Assembly (NCBI GenBank): GCA_963995505.1
Contig: OZ023184.1
Span: 13,098,308 to 13,162,307 of the forward strand
Length of the DNA stretch: 64,000 bases
From: Hypericum androsaemum
Lineage: Eukaryota; Streptophyta; Magnoliopsida; Malpighiales; Hypericaceae
Direction: 5' to 3'
Part shown: one piece after another, positions 1 through 10,439 of the stretch
How the letters are laid out: each line of letters opens with the position of its first letter
Position numbering within the stretch: the first letter of the stretch is position 1
Position numbers and translations under genes: made by a program
Notes under the pieces: generated by a model
Database searches by the model: none
What the model saw: the letters and a program-made list of their open reading frames with translations, nothing else
Told to the model about the DNA's origin: nothing

Positions 1-430
1 ACTTTGATTTGAGGAAAGAACCTCTGGAGTTTCTTCATTGAAAGAAATATTGGAAGATTTCTACGGATCTTGTGTGAAGAACTGCTGCAGAAATATATCT
101 TCAGAACCTCTGCAGAATGTTGCAGCTTCTCTGCTGCATATTCTGCTGCTACATCTTCGAGTACTTCAAGTACTTCATTTATGATCAATTATTGATGGCT
201 TTACGGTTCATCATCTCACCTGTAATTAGCTGTAATCTGGTGTACACTCATTCACTAATCTAGCCGTTAGAATTTATGTTAGTATAGCTGTATTGCAGCC
301 GTTGCATTTATTTCTCCTTGATTATGTAACTTCTACTTCATATGCTCTTATATATAAGGGTGATTTCAGAGTAATAAAATTAAGTTGGATTGCTCCAAAT
401 CTCTTCTTAAAACTTTCAAGAAATTTCTTG
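1..430 (+). mobile_element. Copia-type LTR, partial, plus orientation
   Basis: An LTR-like stretch with TATA box TATATATAAGG near 347-358, a following AATAAA near 375 and many CTGCAG-rich words. It is clearly related, with divergence, to the reverse complement of 3001-3420: both share the order CTGCAG-rich block, CCGTTAG, TATATAAGG, then an AAGTTGGATT block. The 5' end lies outside the window. The words GATACCATG near 482-507 resemble the reverse complement of a Copia primer-binding site, so a second, minus-strand remnant may abut it. No coding region follows. Confidence 0.55.
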
Positions 431-1951
431 AGCCATGAAGATTGATCAAACAGAATATGATAAAGAAGATTATTCAATCTGATACCATGGTATGTTCTGA
501 TACCATGTTAAGAAGATTATTCAATCTTGTTGTAATGACTGATTACAAGGTTTATACACAGAAACAAATTAGGTTAAAAATCGGGTCCTAATTACAGGAT
601 TAGTTACAACGCTTAGTGGTTAGGAGAGGCCAATGGTTAGTAGCCGTTGTGCACAAATACGAACAACTGTTAGAATTGGTTCCCTCCAATGGCTCTCACA
701 TTTGCACCAGCTGCCTATTGCAGAAACGAGCAGGCACGAACAATGCGACTTAGGCTTCAAAGTTGTGGATTCACTACCTAAAAAAGGTTGCGCTCCAACT
801 ACGTATGTGAGAGACCATCGTCGACTTCATGGAAGATTGGCTAAATTTTGTTAAGGGTTATATGTTGAGGAAAATTTGGTGTATCTAGTTGTCGCGAAAT
901 CGTATAGTCTGAGTTTTAGTTAGAATACAAATCATGAATTTGTGGTATATCGTTCTTCAAGACGCCAAAGACTATTTATTCTAATAATTTAAGGCGTTCA
1001 AATGAATTAATAGAAATTTATGATTCAATCGCCGCAAAATGTAACTTGCTTTAAAAATTTTACTTATAAAAAACCTTAGAAATTGAAACCGGAAATGTGA
1101 GAAAAATTACCACTAGGATATAATTTATGATTATAAAAACTGTATATTCACGCATTAAGAATATAGTGATTATGGTACAACCATTTAGATAAAAAAAAAA
1201 GATACAGAAGGTTATTCAATAGGTCAGGTTTTTTTCAGTCAATGAAATTAATTAAGAAAAATATTTTTAAAAAATGCAACTTTTATTTGCATTAGGGGCA
1301 TGATATTTGCCCATCTTCATGGTGACTAATGTTAATTGCGATAATACTTTGATGTCATCTGTTACTTACGTTATATGGTCTTTCAGAAACAATTGCGTAC
1401 ACGAGAGAGTGAATTATTTTTTATGGTAAAAATGGTCATACCACTTGATTATTTCCTAGTATTAATTATTTCCGGTTACCGGCGAGAGTGCAACCTGAGA
1501 GTAGGGTAAGTCACTCTCTTGTTAAAAAAATGTTAGGAACAACTTTGGCAACATTAAAAGATCTTATCTAGTCCCAATAGATGTATCATCATGTATATTC
1601 TCGTTAAGTAGTATTAAGTTCTAGTACTTGTTAGTCAAATGATCCCGTTAGATAATGTAAAAACACATGTATCACCCCGTTTTAGTCAAATAATGTATTA
1701 ATCATGTATCACCCCGTTTTAGTCAAATAATGTATTAATCATGTATCATCCGGTTTTAGTCAAAAACCAGAAAAGCATAATAAATATTTATAAGTGTAAA
1801 CATTAAATGTATCCCTGGTCAAACAAACTCAAATTTTTTTCCGTCATATTTCGCACGGGCCACATCCCCTCTACAATATAAATTTTGTACTCCATCACTC
1901 CTCCTAATATCTTGTAATAATAAGTTTTGGTTAGTCTGTATTTAGTCTACA
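431..1951. other. AT-rich intergenic stretch
   Basis: No supportable gene. The short open frame at 633-854 has no recognisable domain. Around 1660-1770 the phrase ATGTATCA(C/T)CC(C/G)GTTTTAGTCAAA recurs three times about 45 bp apart, a small degenerate direct repeat just upstream of the S1 pseudogene. Confidence 0.5.
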
Positions 1952-2398
1952 ATGGGAAAAAGTGTGATTGCTTCCATTACCAACTTTTCTAGTCTCATGT
2001 TTTTAGTAGTTTTTGTTATGCTAAGGGTTACTCTATCTGATGGTGCCCAGGAGTTGGATTTTAACGGCAAAATCCATGTTAGGATTATTAACCTATTGGA
2101 CGTGCCTGCCTTTGTGCATTGCAAGTCATAGGATGACGATATTGGCGCTCAAGAACTTGATCCAAAAATTAATGCTTACGCATTCTCTTTTCGCCCGAGT
2201 CTTTTTGGCCATACAAAGTTCTTTTGCAATTTTAAATGGGGAGAAGAACCAATTAGAAGCTTCGATATCTATAGCAAGAGCAGAGATGCACATAGAAACA
2301 CCAAGTGGTATTGGGCATTGCAAGGTAAAGGTGAACTCTGTCGTATGAATAAAACTCCTTTTGGTCCATATGATAAGTGCTATGATTGGAAATCATGA
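1952..2398 (+). pseudogene. Plant S1 self-incompatibility homologue (SPH family), one internal stop
   Basis: Reading from the ATG at 1952 gives a 148-residue frame closed by TGA at 2396-2398 and broken only by TAG at 2129-2131 (codon 60). Residues about 1-30 form a hydrophobic secretion signal. The mature part follows the S1 family pattern: a V-I-N strand, then HCKS-stop-DDDIG where the family has HCKSKDDDLG, then F-F-G-TKFFCNFKW and a final C-Y-DW motif, with cysteines at the usual positions. The family encodes small secreted plant proteins, including Papaver stigma S determinants. One AAG-to-TAG change, with no frameshift, would explain the break, so inactivation looks recent, or the base may be an assembly error. 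The gene sits between two inverted Copia LTR remnants. Confidence 0.85.
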
Positions 2399-2700
2399 TC
2401 AAATGCATGTATTTGGTAATGGTTGATAAGATCATTGCTGTGCCCGAAAGGAAATAGCATGTGGGTATTATCATATTTTACATATTGAAATAAAAGTTTG
2501 TAAGTGAATGATGAAGAATCTAAATTGATATTACCAGTAATAAAAAGACGAGCTCTTCAATAAAATATGACAATCATATGCCATTAATTGCATTTGTTAA
2601 TTAGTTTCTCAGATTTATATCTCTTGATTAATTTATTTTCCCAAAATATGATTATGTAGTTTAAAACGCATAAAAAGGTTCCATCGTTTTTCAAATTTTA
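2399..2700. other. AT-rich spacer
   Basis: Sequence between the S1 pseudogene and the Copia gag remnant. An AATAAAA near 2489 could serve as its polyadenylation signal. Nothing else is recognisable. Confidence 0.4.
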
Positions 2701-3000
2701 TCACCTAGAGGAGCCGGGCAGCTGCCGAAGAACTCCTAGCCATCTAGAACACCACGTCAGCTTTCCTTGTGTTCCTGTGGTGTCAGGAGATGGAGTTCTC
2801 TCATTGATGTACCCCAACATGTCTTTGATATCCAAAAATATGTAGTTTAAACCATTAAGGGGAACTGGGTTGAGATTAAGGTTAATGTTACAGTCATTTT
2901 CGACTGTTATGATCCTTCTAGGACCACAAGAGTTTGGTTGGATTTGAGGAGGCATTGACATTTCTGAAGGCTCTGGAAGAGTTTGATTTGTTTAATTTTC
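2701..3000 (-). pseudogene. Copia gag N-terminal fragment
   Basis: On the minus strand, downstream of the LTR at 3001-3420, a frame reads from about 3000 to 2701. It contains PLNGLNY followed by DMLGYINERTPSPDTTG, which matches the N-terminal gag domain of plant Copia elements (PLNGLNY-x-W ... LLGYIDG-T-P). The tryptophan-containing segment between the two blocks is missing, indicating an internal deletion. An early stop follows the presumed ATG near 3001. The copy ends near 2701 without protease or polymerase. Confidence 0.6.
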
Positions 3001-3420
3001 CATGGCAGAGATTTTAAGGAAAGTGTTGCAATATCATGTTAGTTTTCTGATATGAATGGAATAATCCAACTTAGCTTTATTGATCTACAAATCTCCTTAT
3101 ATACAGATCAGTTACATGCGAAATTACAACTATTTTCTTAAATGACTAACGGCTGAATTAGGAAATAATTGCTTCTTTAATTGCAGCTAATTACATAGAG
3201 AATAATCTGGCAATCATTAGGACATATTTGATCTTGGAGTCCATCAAATTTGCAGCAGCTGACCTTGAAGATCTGCAGCACACAGTTGCAGAACAATCTG
3301 CAGAACGTGAACTGCTGCAGAATTACTCTGCAGCAGATTCTTCCTTCCAATACAAGGACTACTTTGTTTCCGCTGCTATAACAATATAAACTGTAAGCAG
3401 CTACTCGTCTAGTTCTTGAG
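3001..3420 (-). mobile_element. Copia-type LTR, minus orientation
   Basis: Reverse complement relative of 1-430. It has a TATATAAGGAG promoter word (plus-strand CTCCTTATATACA near 3092-3104), the same CTGCAG-rich block at 3240-3340 and the same ATCAATAAAGCTAAGTTGGATT tail. It precedes the gag remnant at 2701-3000, as a 5' LTR should. Ends are approximate. Confidence 0.6.
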
Positions 3421-3627
3421 GGGAGAAAACAATCGAATTAGCAGCAAGGAAAAATACTTGGAGCTTGAGTTAGAGTATCGTCACTGAGCCATCTTCATCT
3501 TCTTCCTGGAAACATCTTTGACCCTTTCCTGCCGTAGAAGTTAGAGTATCGTCGCTGAGCTTATTTAGTTTCTGTCCACAAGGGATGTTTTTAGTTTCCT
3601 TAGTTCCTGTTCAGGGGGATTAATTCA

Positions 3628-4944
3628 GGGGCAAATTACTCTCACGTCCCTGGATTTTAGTCACCCTCCTCCTAGGGTTCCTGACTTTTGAAAAAAGATT
3701 ATCCCAGCCCTAAGTTTTGATGATAATAGACTATCGGGTCCCTGGAGCCGGAATATTCCATATTCTCCGGCGATACCCCACCTGAAAAGACAAAAATACT
3801 CCTCCCACTTAAAAAAAACCCCTCCTTCTTTATCCCCATCATCTTCTTCCTCCCACCCATCAATCCTTGCAATAATAATCCACCCATCCAAAAACTCCTT
3901 CACCGGGAAGGAAGAAGAGCTTACCACCCATCCAATTCCCAGAAAATTCCTCGAACCAAATAAAACCAAAATCAATAGAAACTTCTCACTCAAATAAAAT
4001 TAAAATCCACTTTTTCCCTAATCTCCTTCCTCAGTTCTCTCTTGAAACCCAAAACCCAGAAAAGAGTAGTAGCAATAAGAGGTCGCCGATTGTTAGTAAT
4101 TGGACCAGCGGTCGCACTTTCGTGCTTGCGACAGAAAATGGCTTCACCGTTTGGCAAACTGTTCGAGACTGCTTCACGGTCAGATCGAACAGGGCTTCTT
4201 CAGCTTTATCGCCAGGACCACAATGACGGCAAGGAGCATGATGGACCGCCTTGTCGGCCTCTGCCTCGACCTGCTTGGCGAGGGACCTGGCGACAAATTT
4301 GGAGGAAGAGAGGGAGGCATTCTTGGCCTTAGCGTAGAGATGGGTCCTGCGGATGAAGTGGTGCTTGGATTTGGCTTCGACGGAGAAGCTCGCTTGAAGA
4401 TGGAGATCGCTTGAACAACCTCAATTTTTGGCCCATCGGAATGACATCACCGTCTAGGGTTTCCTCGGATTCGTACAGGAACGAAGGCACCATCGAACTC
4501 TGCCGTACGCGTTCGATCTCTTAGGCATGCATCACCATCTAGGGTTTCCTCGAAAACCCTCTAGAGACGAGCGGGGTGGGGCGGGAGGGGTCAGAGCGAT
4601 GGACGAGGGTGGCGGTGAGGAAGAGCTCTCGGAAACTCTCCGCTCGTCGTCGCCTTGATTTTAATTTTGAGTAATTAAAGAAATTTGATAAATCTTTTGT
4701 TTGGAGATTGAAGATGAATTGGGGAAGAAGATGAAAAGAGAAAGAGAGATTTTATATTTTTTAAGTGGGAGGAGTATTTTTGTCTTTTCAGGTGGGGTAT
4801 CGCCGGAGAATATAGAATATTCTGGCTCCAGGGATCCGATAGTCTATTATCATAAAAATTTAGGGACGGGATAATCTTTTTCCAAAAGTCAGGGACCCTA
4901 GGATGAGGGTGACCAAAGTTCAGAAACGTGAGAGTAATTTGCCC
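3628..4944. mobile_element. Mutator-like element 1 with long TIRs, probable Pack-MULE
   Basis: The terminal inverted repeats begin GGGCAAATTACTCTCACGT at 3628 and end with its complement at 4944. They pair over about 190 bp (3628-3815 with 4765-4944), with several mismatches. The interior (about 3830-4740) is GC-richer and lacks a transposase. On the minus strand 4412-4000 an open frame without ATG runs about 135 codons and looks like captured gene sequence of unknown origin. No 9-bp duplication abuts the TIRs. TTTAGTTTC follows the right end (4945-4953) and also occurs at 3590-3598, 29 bp before the left TIR, which may mark a duplication displaced by later sequence. Confidence 0.7.
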
Positions 4945-5674
4945 TTTAGTTTCTTTGTTAGGCTAAATACATGGATTTTTTAACCATTTCAAAACAGTTG
5001 TCTCATATATAAAAATTGTGATTGTGTCGATTATTTTAGAGTATCGTTCTTTATTTCGAATTTATCATTGAGTGCTTCACGATAATTCGAAGACCTTTTC
5101 TTCTTGTATTATGCAGAATTAATAGATTTGTTGTTATTATTCACGTCTCATTTCTAGTATTCTGCAAAATTAACGGATTCAATGATATCTACTCTCGCTT
5201 ATTTTTGTTATCTTGCGAGATCAACAGATCTGTGCAGCCCGTCACATCCATGCTACATCAATTGGTACTAAATCTGCGTTCATTTTAGCGGTATTTGATC
5301 TGATTGATCAGAGTTTGTTTTTTCAATCAAATGAGTCTCTTAACTCCTCAAACTTGGATTACCAAACATATGGGACATATATCATTCCACAATCCAAATC
5401 TATTATTAGATACCTTTCAAAAAATCTACAAGTTTTGTGCATGTGATCTCAAATCTACAAAATCTTGAGGAAAATATGAATAGGAGTAAATATGAGATCT
5501 CTAAAAAATCTCATATATACCCTTATTCATTGTTTCCCTCCAGATTTTGGTAAACAGAATCCTGAGTGGCCCTCACTCTGCAAGTAGTATCCTGTATAAG
5601 TAACCCCAATCAACCACAAGCCTCTCCAACAAAACAAGTCGATAGAAAAACAACACATACCAAGTGCAGAAAAT
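4945..5674. other. Upstream region of the cystatin-like gene
   Basis: AT-rich DNA without a gene. Near the cystatin-like ATG, TATA-like words occur at about 5511-5520 and 5593-5598. I cannot choose the real promoter. Confidence 0.35.
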
Positions 5675-6070
5675 ATGAGGAGCACCAATCTCGCTATGTT
5701 GTTCTTGATCATCTCCCTCCTGGGAGTCGCCAATTTGGTGTCAGGCGAAGGCGGCTCAGAAGATTACAGAGGCATCGACTTGAAAAACCGCGTGATGTTG
5801 AAAAAAGTGTTTAAGATAGCGCAGTTCGCCGTCGAGAGGTACAACGAGCGAGAGGGAACACATCTCAAGCTACAAACAGTTGTGAAGGCTGCCAAACGAG
5901 TTATTGAAAGGGATGAGTCCAAAGAATACCGTCTAGAAGTGGAAGTCCTCAAGAACACCGTCGTAAAGAAATACGAGGCTGTCGTTATCGTCGTAGGGAA
6001 GAACCCATCTGTTCCCACGAAGCTCGTCTCTTTTACTAAGAAAACCAGAAAGGAGGGAGGTGATATGTGA
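5675..6070 (+). CDS. Secreted phytocystatin-like protein with degenerate inhibitory loop
   Basis: A single-exon, 131-residue frame. Residues 1-24 are a signal peptide ending near VSG, followed by GG (26-27), the usual N-terminal cystatin anchor. Residues 48-57, IAQFAVERYN, fit the plant-specific LARFAV helix motif. The next strand (THLKLQTVVKA) fits the cystatin core. The inhibitory first loop QxVxG is replaced by RVIER (75-79), losing both the Gln and the Gly, and no Pro-Trp pair is present in the second-loop region (about 109-114). Cystatins inhibit papain-like cysteine proteases; this one keeps the fold signature but lacks the contact residues, so inhibition is doubtful. The start is the first ATG giving a signal peptide. 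The C-terminus is lysine-rich. No intron is needed. Confidence 0.75.
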   Translation: MRSTNLAMLFLIISLLGVANLVSGEGGSEDYRGIDLKNRVMLKKVFKIAQFAVERYNEREGTHLKLQTVVKAAKRVIERDESKEYRLEVEVLKNTVVKKYEAVVIVVGKNPSVPTKLVSFTKKTRKEGGDM

Positions 6071-6689
6071 TCGGTTTGGCTAGTTCCTGTTCAAGGATCG
6101 ATTAGAACAAGAATAATAATGTAATATGTGTAAAGATGCTAGAATTCTCATCCATAGATCGTGAATATATGCTTGTCTATGACTGAGAGATATACATGAT
6201 TTCAGTTACCTTGGCCAAATACAACTCTATCACCCCTTAACTTGCGTGTGTTTGGTTTTCTTGGAGAAGCAAACATGGATAATTGAGAAATGGCCAGTCC
6301 CACATGGCCATAGGGACCTAAGGTTTTTTTTCCTCTCTCTCTCTTCTACATCCTCTCTCATGAGGTTTTTCGAGACTTCCGCTTCGACACGAAACCCTAA
6401 AAACTTTATAAACATTGTCGGCGGTAGGCCTTCACTGGGCATGGCCAGGCCGTACGGCCCTAGTCCGGCCCCCACCGTTCATCAAGGATTGCGGACAACC
6501 AGGCAGGTAACAATTTGTCGCTTAGACAGATGATTGATGCTCGTATGCATAGTAGCGTTGTGGATCACGTTGCATGGCCACCGCTGCCTCTTCGCAGGAT
6601 ACAAAAGCGAGGGTTCCGATCTCCAACGTCCATCATCCAACCCTGGAGGAAGGTCATGATCAATTGACGGCCGTGGGTGCTTGATAGGG
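6071..6689. other. Cystatin-like 3' region and unassigned sequence
   Basis: The cystatin-like transcript probably ends within about 150 bp (AATAATAATG near 6113-6122). Beyond it lie overlapping short open frames on both strands without domains. I see no gene. Confidence 0.4.
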
Positions 6690-9600
6690 ATAAATTCAAT
6701 GATTAAGCTACCAATTCTATGCAAATAATATAGTAGTAAGTATGTTTGAACTGAGAGATTGACACGAGGATCGGTGCAAAAGTGATTATCAAAATAGTAT
6801 AATTGAAAGGAATTAAACTGAAACAGCAAAAGAGATGAGAGTGATCAATAACTAAGATGTAGATGTGATAATAATAAGGAAGAGCACGTTGACAGGTTCA
6901 GTTATGAATTTATTATAAAATAGTATTAGAAATTTTCTAAAGCACTATTAGTGACAGAAGGTGCGAGGCAACTATACGTCATTAATAGCAGGACTCACGA
7001 ATCCAAGGTGCGAGGCAACGACCTAGGTTCATTAGTTATTAAGTTACTTCTTGTGAATCACCTACAAAGAATTTCATTTGTCCCGACTGAAAGGTGTATT
7101 ATTCGACTCTTCTGCATCTCTACGTTCGCTAGGATAGTAGGTAAGCTACGAACATATTGCACTTCATATTTTTAATCTAAACCAATAACCATTCCTACTC
7201 CCGCTAGCATGCGAGTCAACTCCTTGGTTACATAGGATAGGCCTACTCCAAACCAACAATATGAGAATGAAAATAAGCATTAAACACATCGAATAATAAC
7301 CACGTTCAATATTCAATCCATAACCTAAGCCATCAAAAGTATCGTACGGGCACCACACTTAAAGAAAACTACTCCCTACTCATGGTAATCATACTTGACA
7401 TAATCAAATTACAGATAATGAAAAGCATAAAGTAAGAGTAAAGGGAAAAAGTCATCAATATGACAGAATTCTCACAAATACTTGAATATAACCCAAACCC
7501 GAACAAAGTACCAAATGAAATGTGTAGAGAAAATAGAAGTGGAAAGATGCCTACTTAAAACCTAGAACTGGCGGGGTATATATAAAAAATTCGGGTGTCA
7601 AAAATGCTAGTTCTAGATTCTTCCCAAAGCTGGCGGTAGATTGACTTAATCATCTCACTTAGCTGACGTAGCAGGTACCTAAGCGTACGTAGAGACTGAC
7701 TGGGCATACGCCTATAGTGGAAAATGGGGAGCTGTGCATACGTGGAGACCTCGTTAGCATAAGTGCTTAGTGAAAAGCTCCAAGCCTGGCATACGTGAGA
7801 CTTAGCAGTGTGCGTGTCCACACCGTAACACAGAATTGGGCGTATGTGGTAAGGTGTCAGCATACGCATCAAAATACAATTCCAGGCCCGCGCGTACGTG
7901 GTGGAAAGTTGCGCGTACATGTCCAAATCCTATCTCTGGCCTTTGATTGCTTCTGATCCACTACTCCTCGCTCCATACTCGAACATGATCCATAGACTTT
8001 GACTACCTACAAGACAATACATAGTGTAAATGTCCACTCTCACGACTTAATGATGTACGAGAAATTGATAAATAATTAAACACATAATCAAATAGTATAA
8101 TGGATAAGTAAGGTTGCGAACTGAAGGTTGAACACGAAATCTAAACAATCAATTAGATGCAGTGGAAAATTAAAGTTTATAAGGTAAGTAACAGAAGTGC
8201 AAGAAAGTAAAAGGAATCGAAAATGTAAATAAAAGAGTTGTGAGTCAAATAGAGACAAATGAGCACGATACCCTTATGGGCTACCTATCTATGTCGAGAC
8301 TATAGTTTTTCTGAAGCTCTAACTAGTACACAGAGTATTCTATTGCATCTCCCTAACGCTTCTGCTCATTAGAATGATAAAATTAAGCTCGAGTAATTCA
8401 CGATTACTAATCAACACTTTTGCTCATTAATTAGACCGAGAACTAAACCAAACTCAATTATGAAGTTAACTCCTAGCGGGTTATCCCTTAGTATCAAGAT
8501 TCCTTATTAATACCTAAGGACATGTCAATTGATTCTTGCATTGATTCTAATGCCTTCCGGTCCACTATCACCAACTAACATCATAATCTAAGTGATCAAG
8601 TTAGATTAAGTATTACGATCATCAATTAACAATTACTACAGAAGATAATCAAACCACAGCCCAACATAGACAAATAATCACATAATTAGGGCATCGCACC
8701 CACAAGAGAACTACTCGCTAAGTATGGTAGTGAAGTAAGATAGATTAACGAAGAATATGATAGAAATTAACATAAAGATAAAGATAGAGAAAGCTTAGTC
8801 GTGATGATCAAGCCTTGCCAATCTCCTTTTGTAGCTAACTAGAATCGTGCTCCTTTATTAATCAGAATAGGTCTCAAGGTCGCTGGAACAATGAATGCAT
8901 CAAACCTAAGTACCATGGCCTATATATGGCCAAACATCTAGCTAGAAAATAGAAAAATCTAGAGGAGGTCAACTTAAACAAGTAAGTCTTTCTAGCCAAT
9001 TACAAGCGATCTAGAATAAGAAAAATAATATATCAAGCGTCATATGGCCGAAACAAGAGTCCAGAAGTCGTCCAAATTCGAAATGGGTCGAATACCTGAC
9101 AAAATAGGAAGTCGAGAAAATCTGGCATCGCGGGGACTGGCGACCACCAATTGACTTGCGGCCGTAAGTCCCTTCGGGTTTTTGCTCCAATCGCCTCGTC
9201 GTCCCATCCTCGCTCCACGTGCTCGCGAACCGCTCCAAGTTCCTACAAAAACACATAACAAACAGTGAAGTCTATCCCAGGACTCGAGTACGTACAAACA
9301 TCATAAAAAACCCAATTGGACATGACTAAAATGAACAAAAATGTGATTAAGCACTTACGCAACTCATAACAAACATGAGCATTTAAACACTCATCACTCA
9401 ACTGGAATAAAATATGATAAAACGAATACGAAACATACTACAAATAATATAAATAATATAGCAAATAACGATTTGAATTGACACACATCACACACCCCAC
9501 ACTTGAACTCTTACTTGTCCTCAAAGAAGAAAAATAATCACACCAAACAAATAAATTGTCAAGAACATACTATCCCGAGGAATTTCCCTATTAGCTCCCT

Positions 9601-10417
9601 CTCACAATTCAAGATCAGCTCACAAATCCTGCTAGTTATCCATTAGTTTATCATTCTAAAAGCGATGATGATTAATAAGCACATGACTATAATAGCACAC
9701 AATATGAAGAGATAATTAAGGATACGTTACTCCATAATTTTACCTCACCCCAAAACAGTTTTTAGCTTGAATGGCGGCTTGAGAACTCAAATCAAAACTT
9801 TAGCAGGCCTAGTAAAATTTGGCTCTTGGGACTCAATTTTCTTATTGCTACCTCCGCCATTTCAAACTTATCTGGGTTAGGTTAGCATTGACCCCATCTA
9901 TTAAGTCTACCCTTCTGTTTCTATGGACTGGCATTTTATTTTCTTTTGCCTTGAACCTCCCAAGCTTCTTTATTCATTTTTCTGACGTCTCTCTTTTTGA
10001 AGTTTTCCAACACCTAACCACTGCCCTTTGCCGAAAAGATTTTTCAAAATAGGTTTTTGGCAATTGACACAAGTTCAAGCTATTTAAAACATTTATAATA
10101 TACAAGGCAGAGTTATTGGCTAAGAGTGTGTCCTCTCGACTACTCATGTGCTCTCACAGTCCCACAACCTATTGATCACTTAGTCTGGTTATTTTTTTTT
10201 GAAAAGCAAGACCTACTTCTCAATATGGGCTTTACACTATCATTGCAACTCCAGTCCTAACAGTGGTCTTCCTCTAGATCTTAAGATCCTAATAGTTCAT
10301 AAGTTCAACATTGTAAGTTCAAATCGGATGGTCGATCAAATAAAGAAAATACGCATCCTAATTAATAATATATACTTAATCACATGCAAAAAATAAAAAA
10401 AATGTAAAATCCCAACT
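6690..10417. repeat. Non-coding retroelement-like debris
   Basis: About 3.7 kb with no protein domain in any frame. The words CACACACCCCACACTTGAA and TTGTCCTCAAAGAAGAAA near 9490-9530 resemble untranslated parts of plant Ty3/gypsy elements, but I found no LTR, primer site or polymerase to define an element. The overlapping short frames near 9011-9297 have no recognisable domain. Confidence 0.35.
7670..7925. repeat. Cluster of CGTACG/CATACG words
   Basis: Within about 255 bp at least eight related words occur: GCGTACGTA, GCATACGCC, GCATACGTGG, GCATACGTGA, GCGTATGTGG, GCATACGCA, GCGTACGTGG and GCGTACATG. They are irregularly spaced, so this is not a simple tandem repeat. Similar words recur around 10728-10792. 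Significance unknown. Confidence 0.5.
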
Positions 10418-10439
10418 CCCCCCCCCCCCCCCCCCCCCC
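10418..10439. repeat. Poly-C tract
   Basis: An uninterrupted run of 22 C. Such runs are length-variable and prone to assembly error. Confidence 0.9.

Noticed and set aside
9011..9297. Three overlapping minus-strand frames of 61-85 codons
   Set aside because: Mutually overlapping in different phases with no family signature, in non-coding repeat debris.
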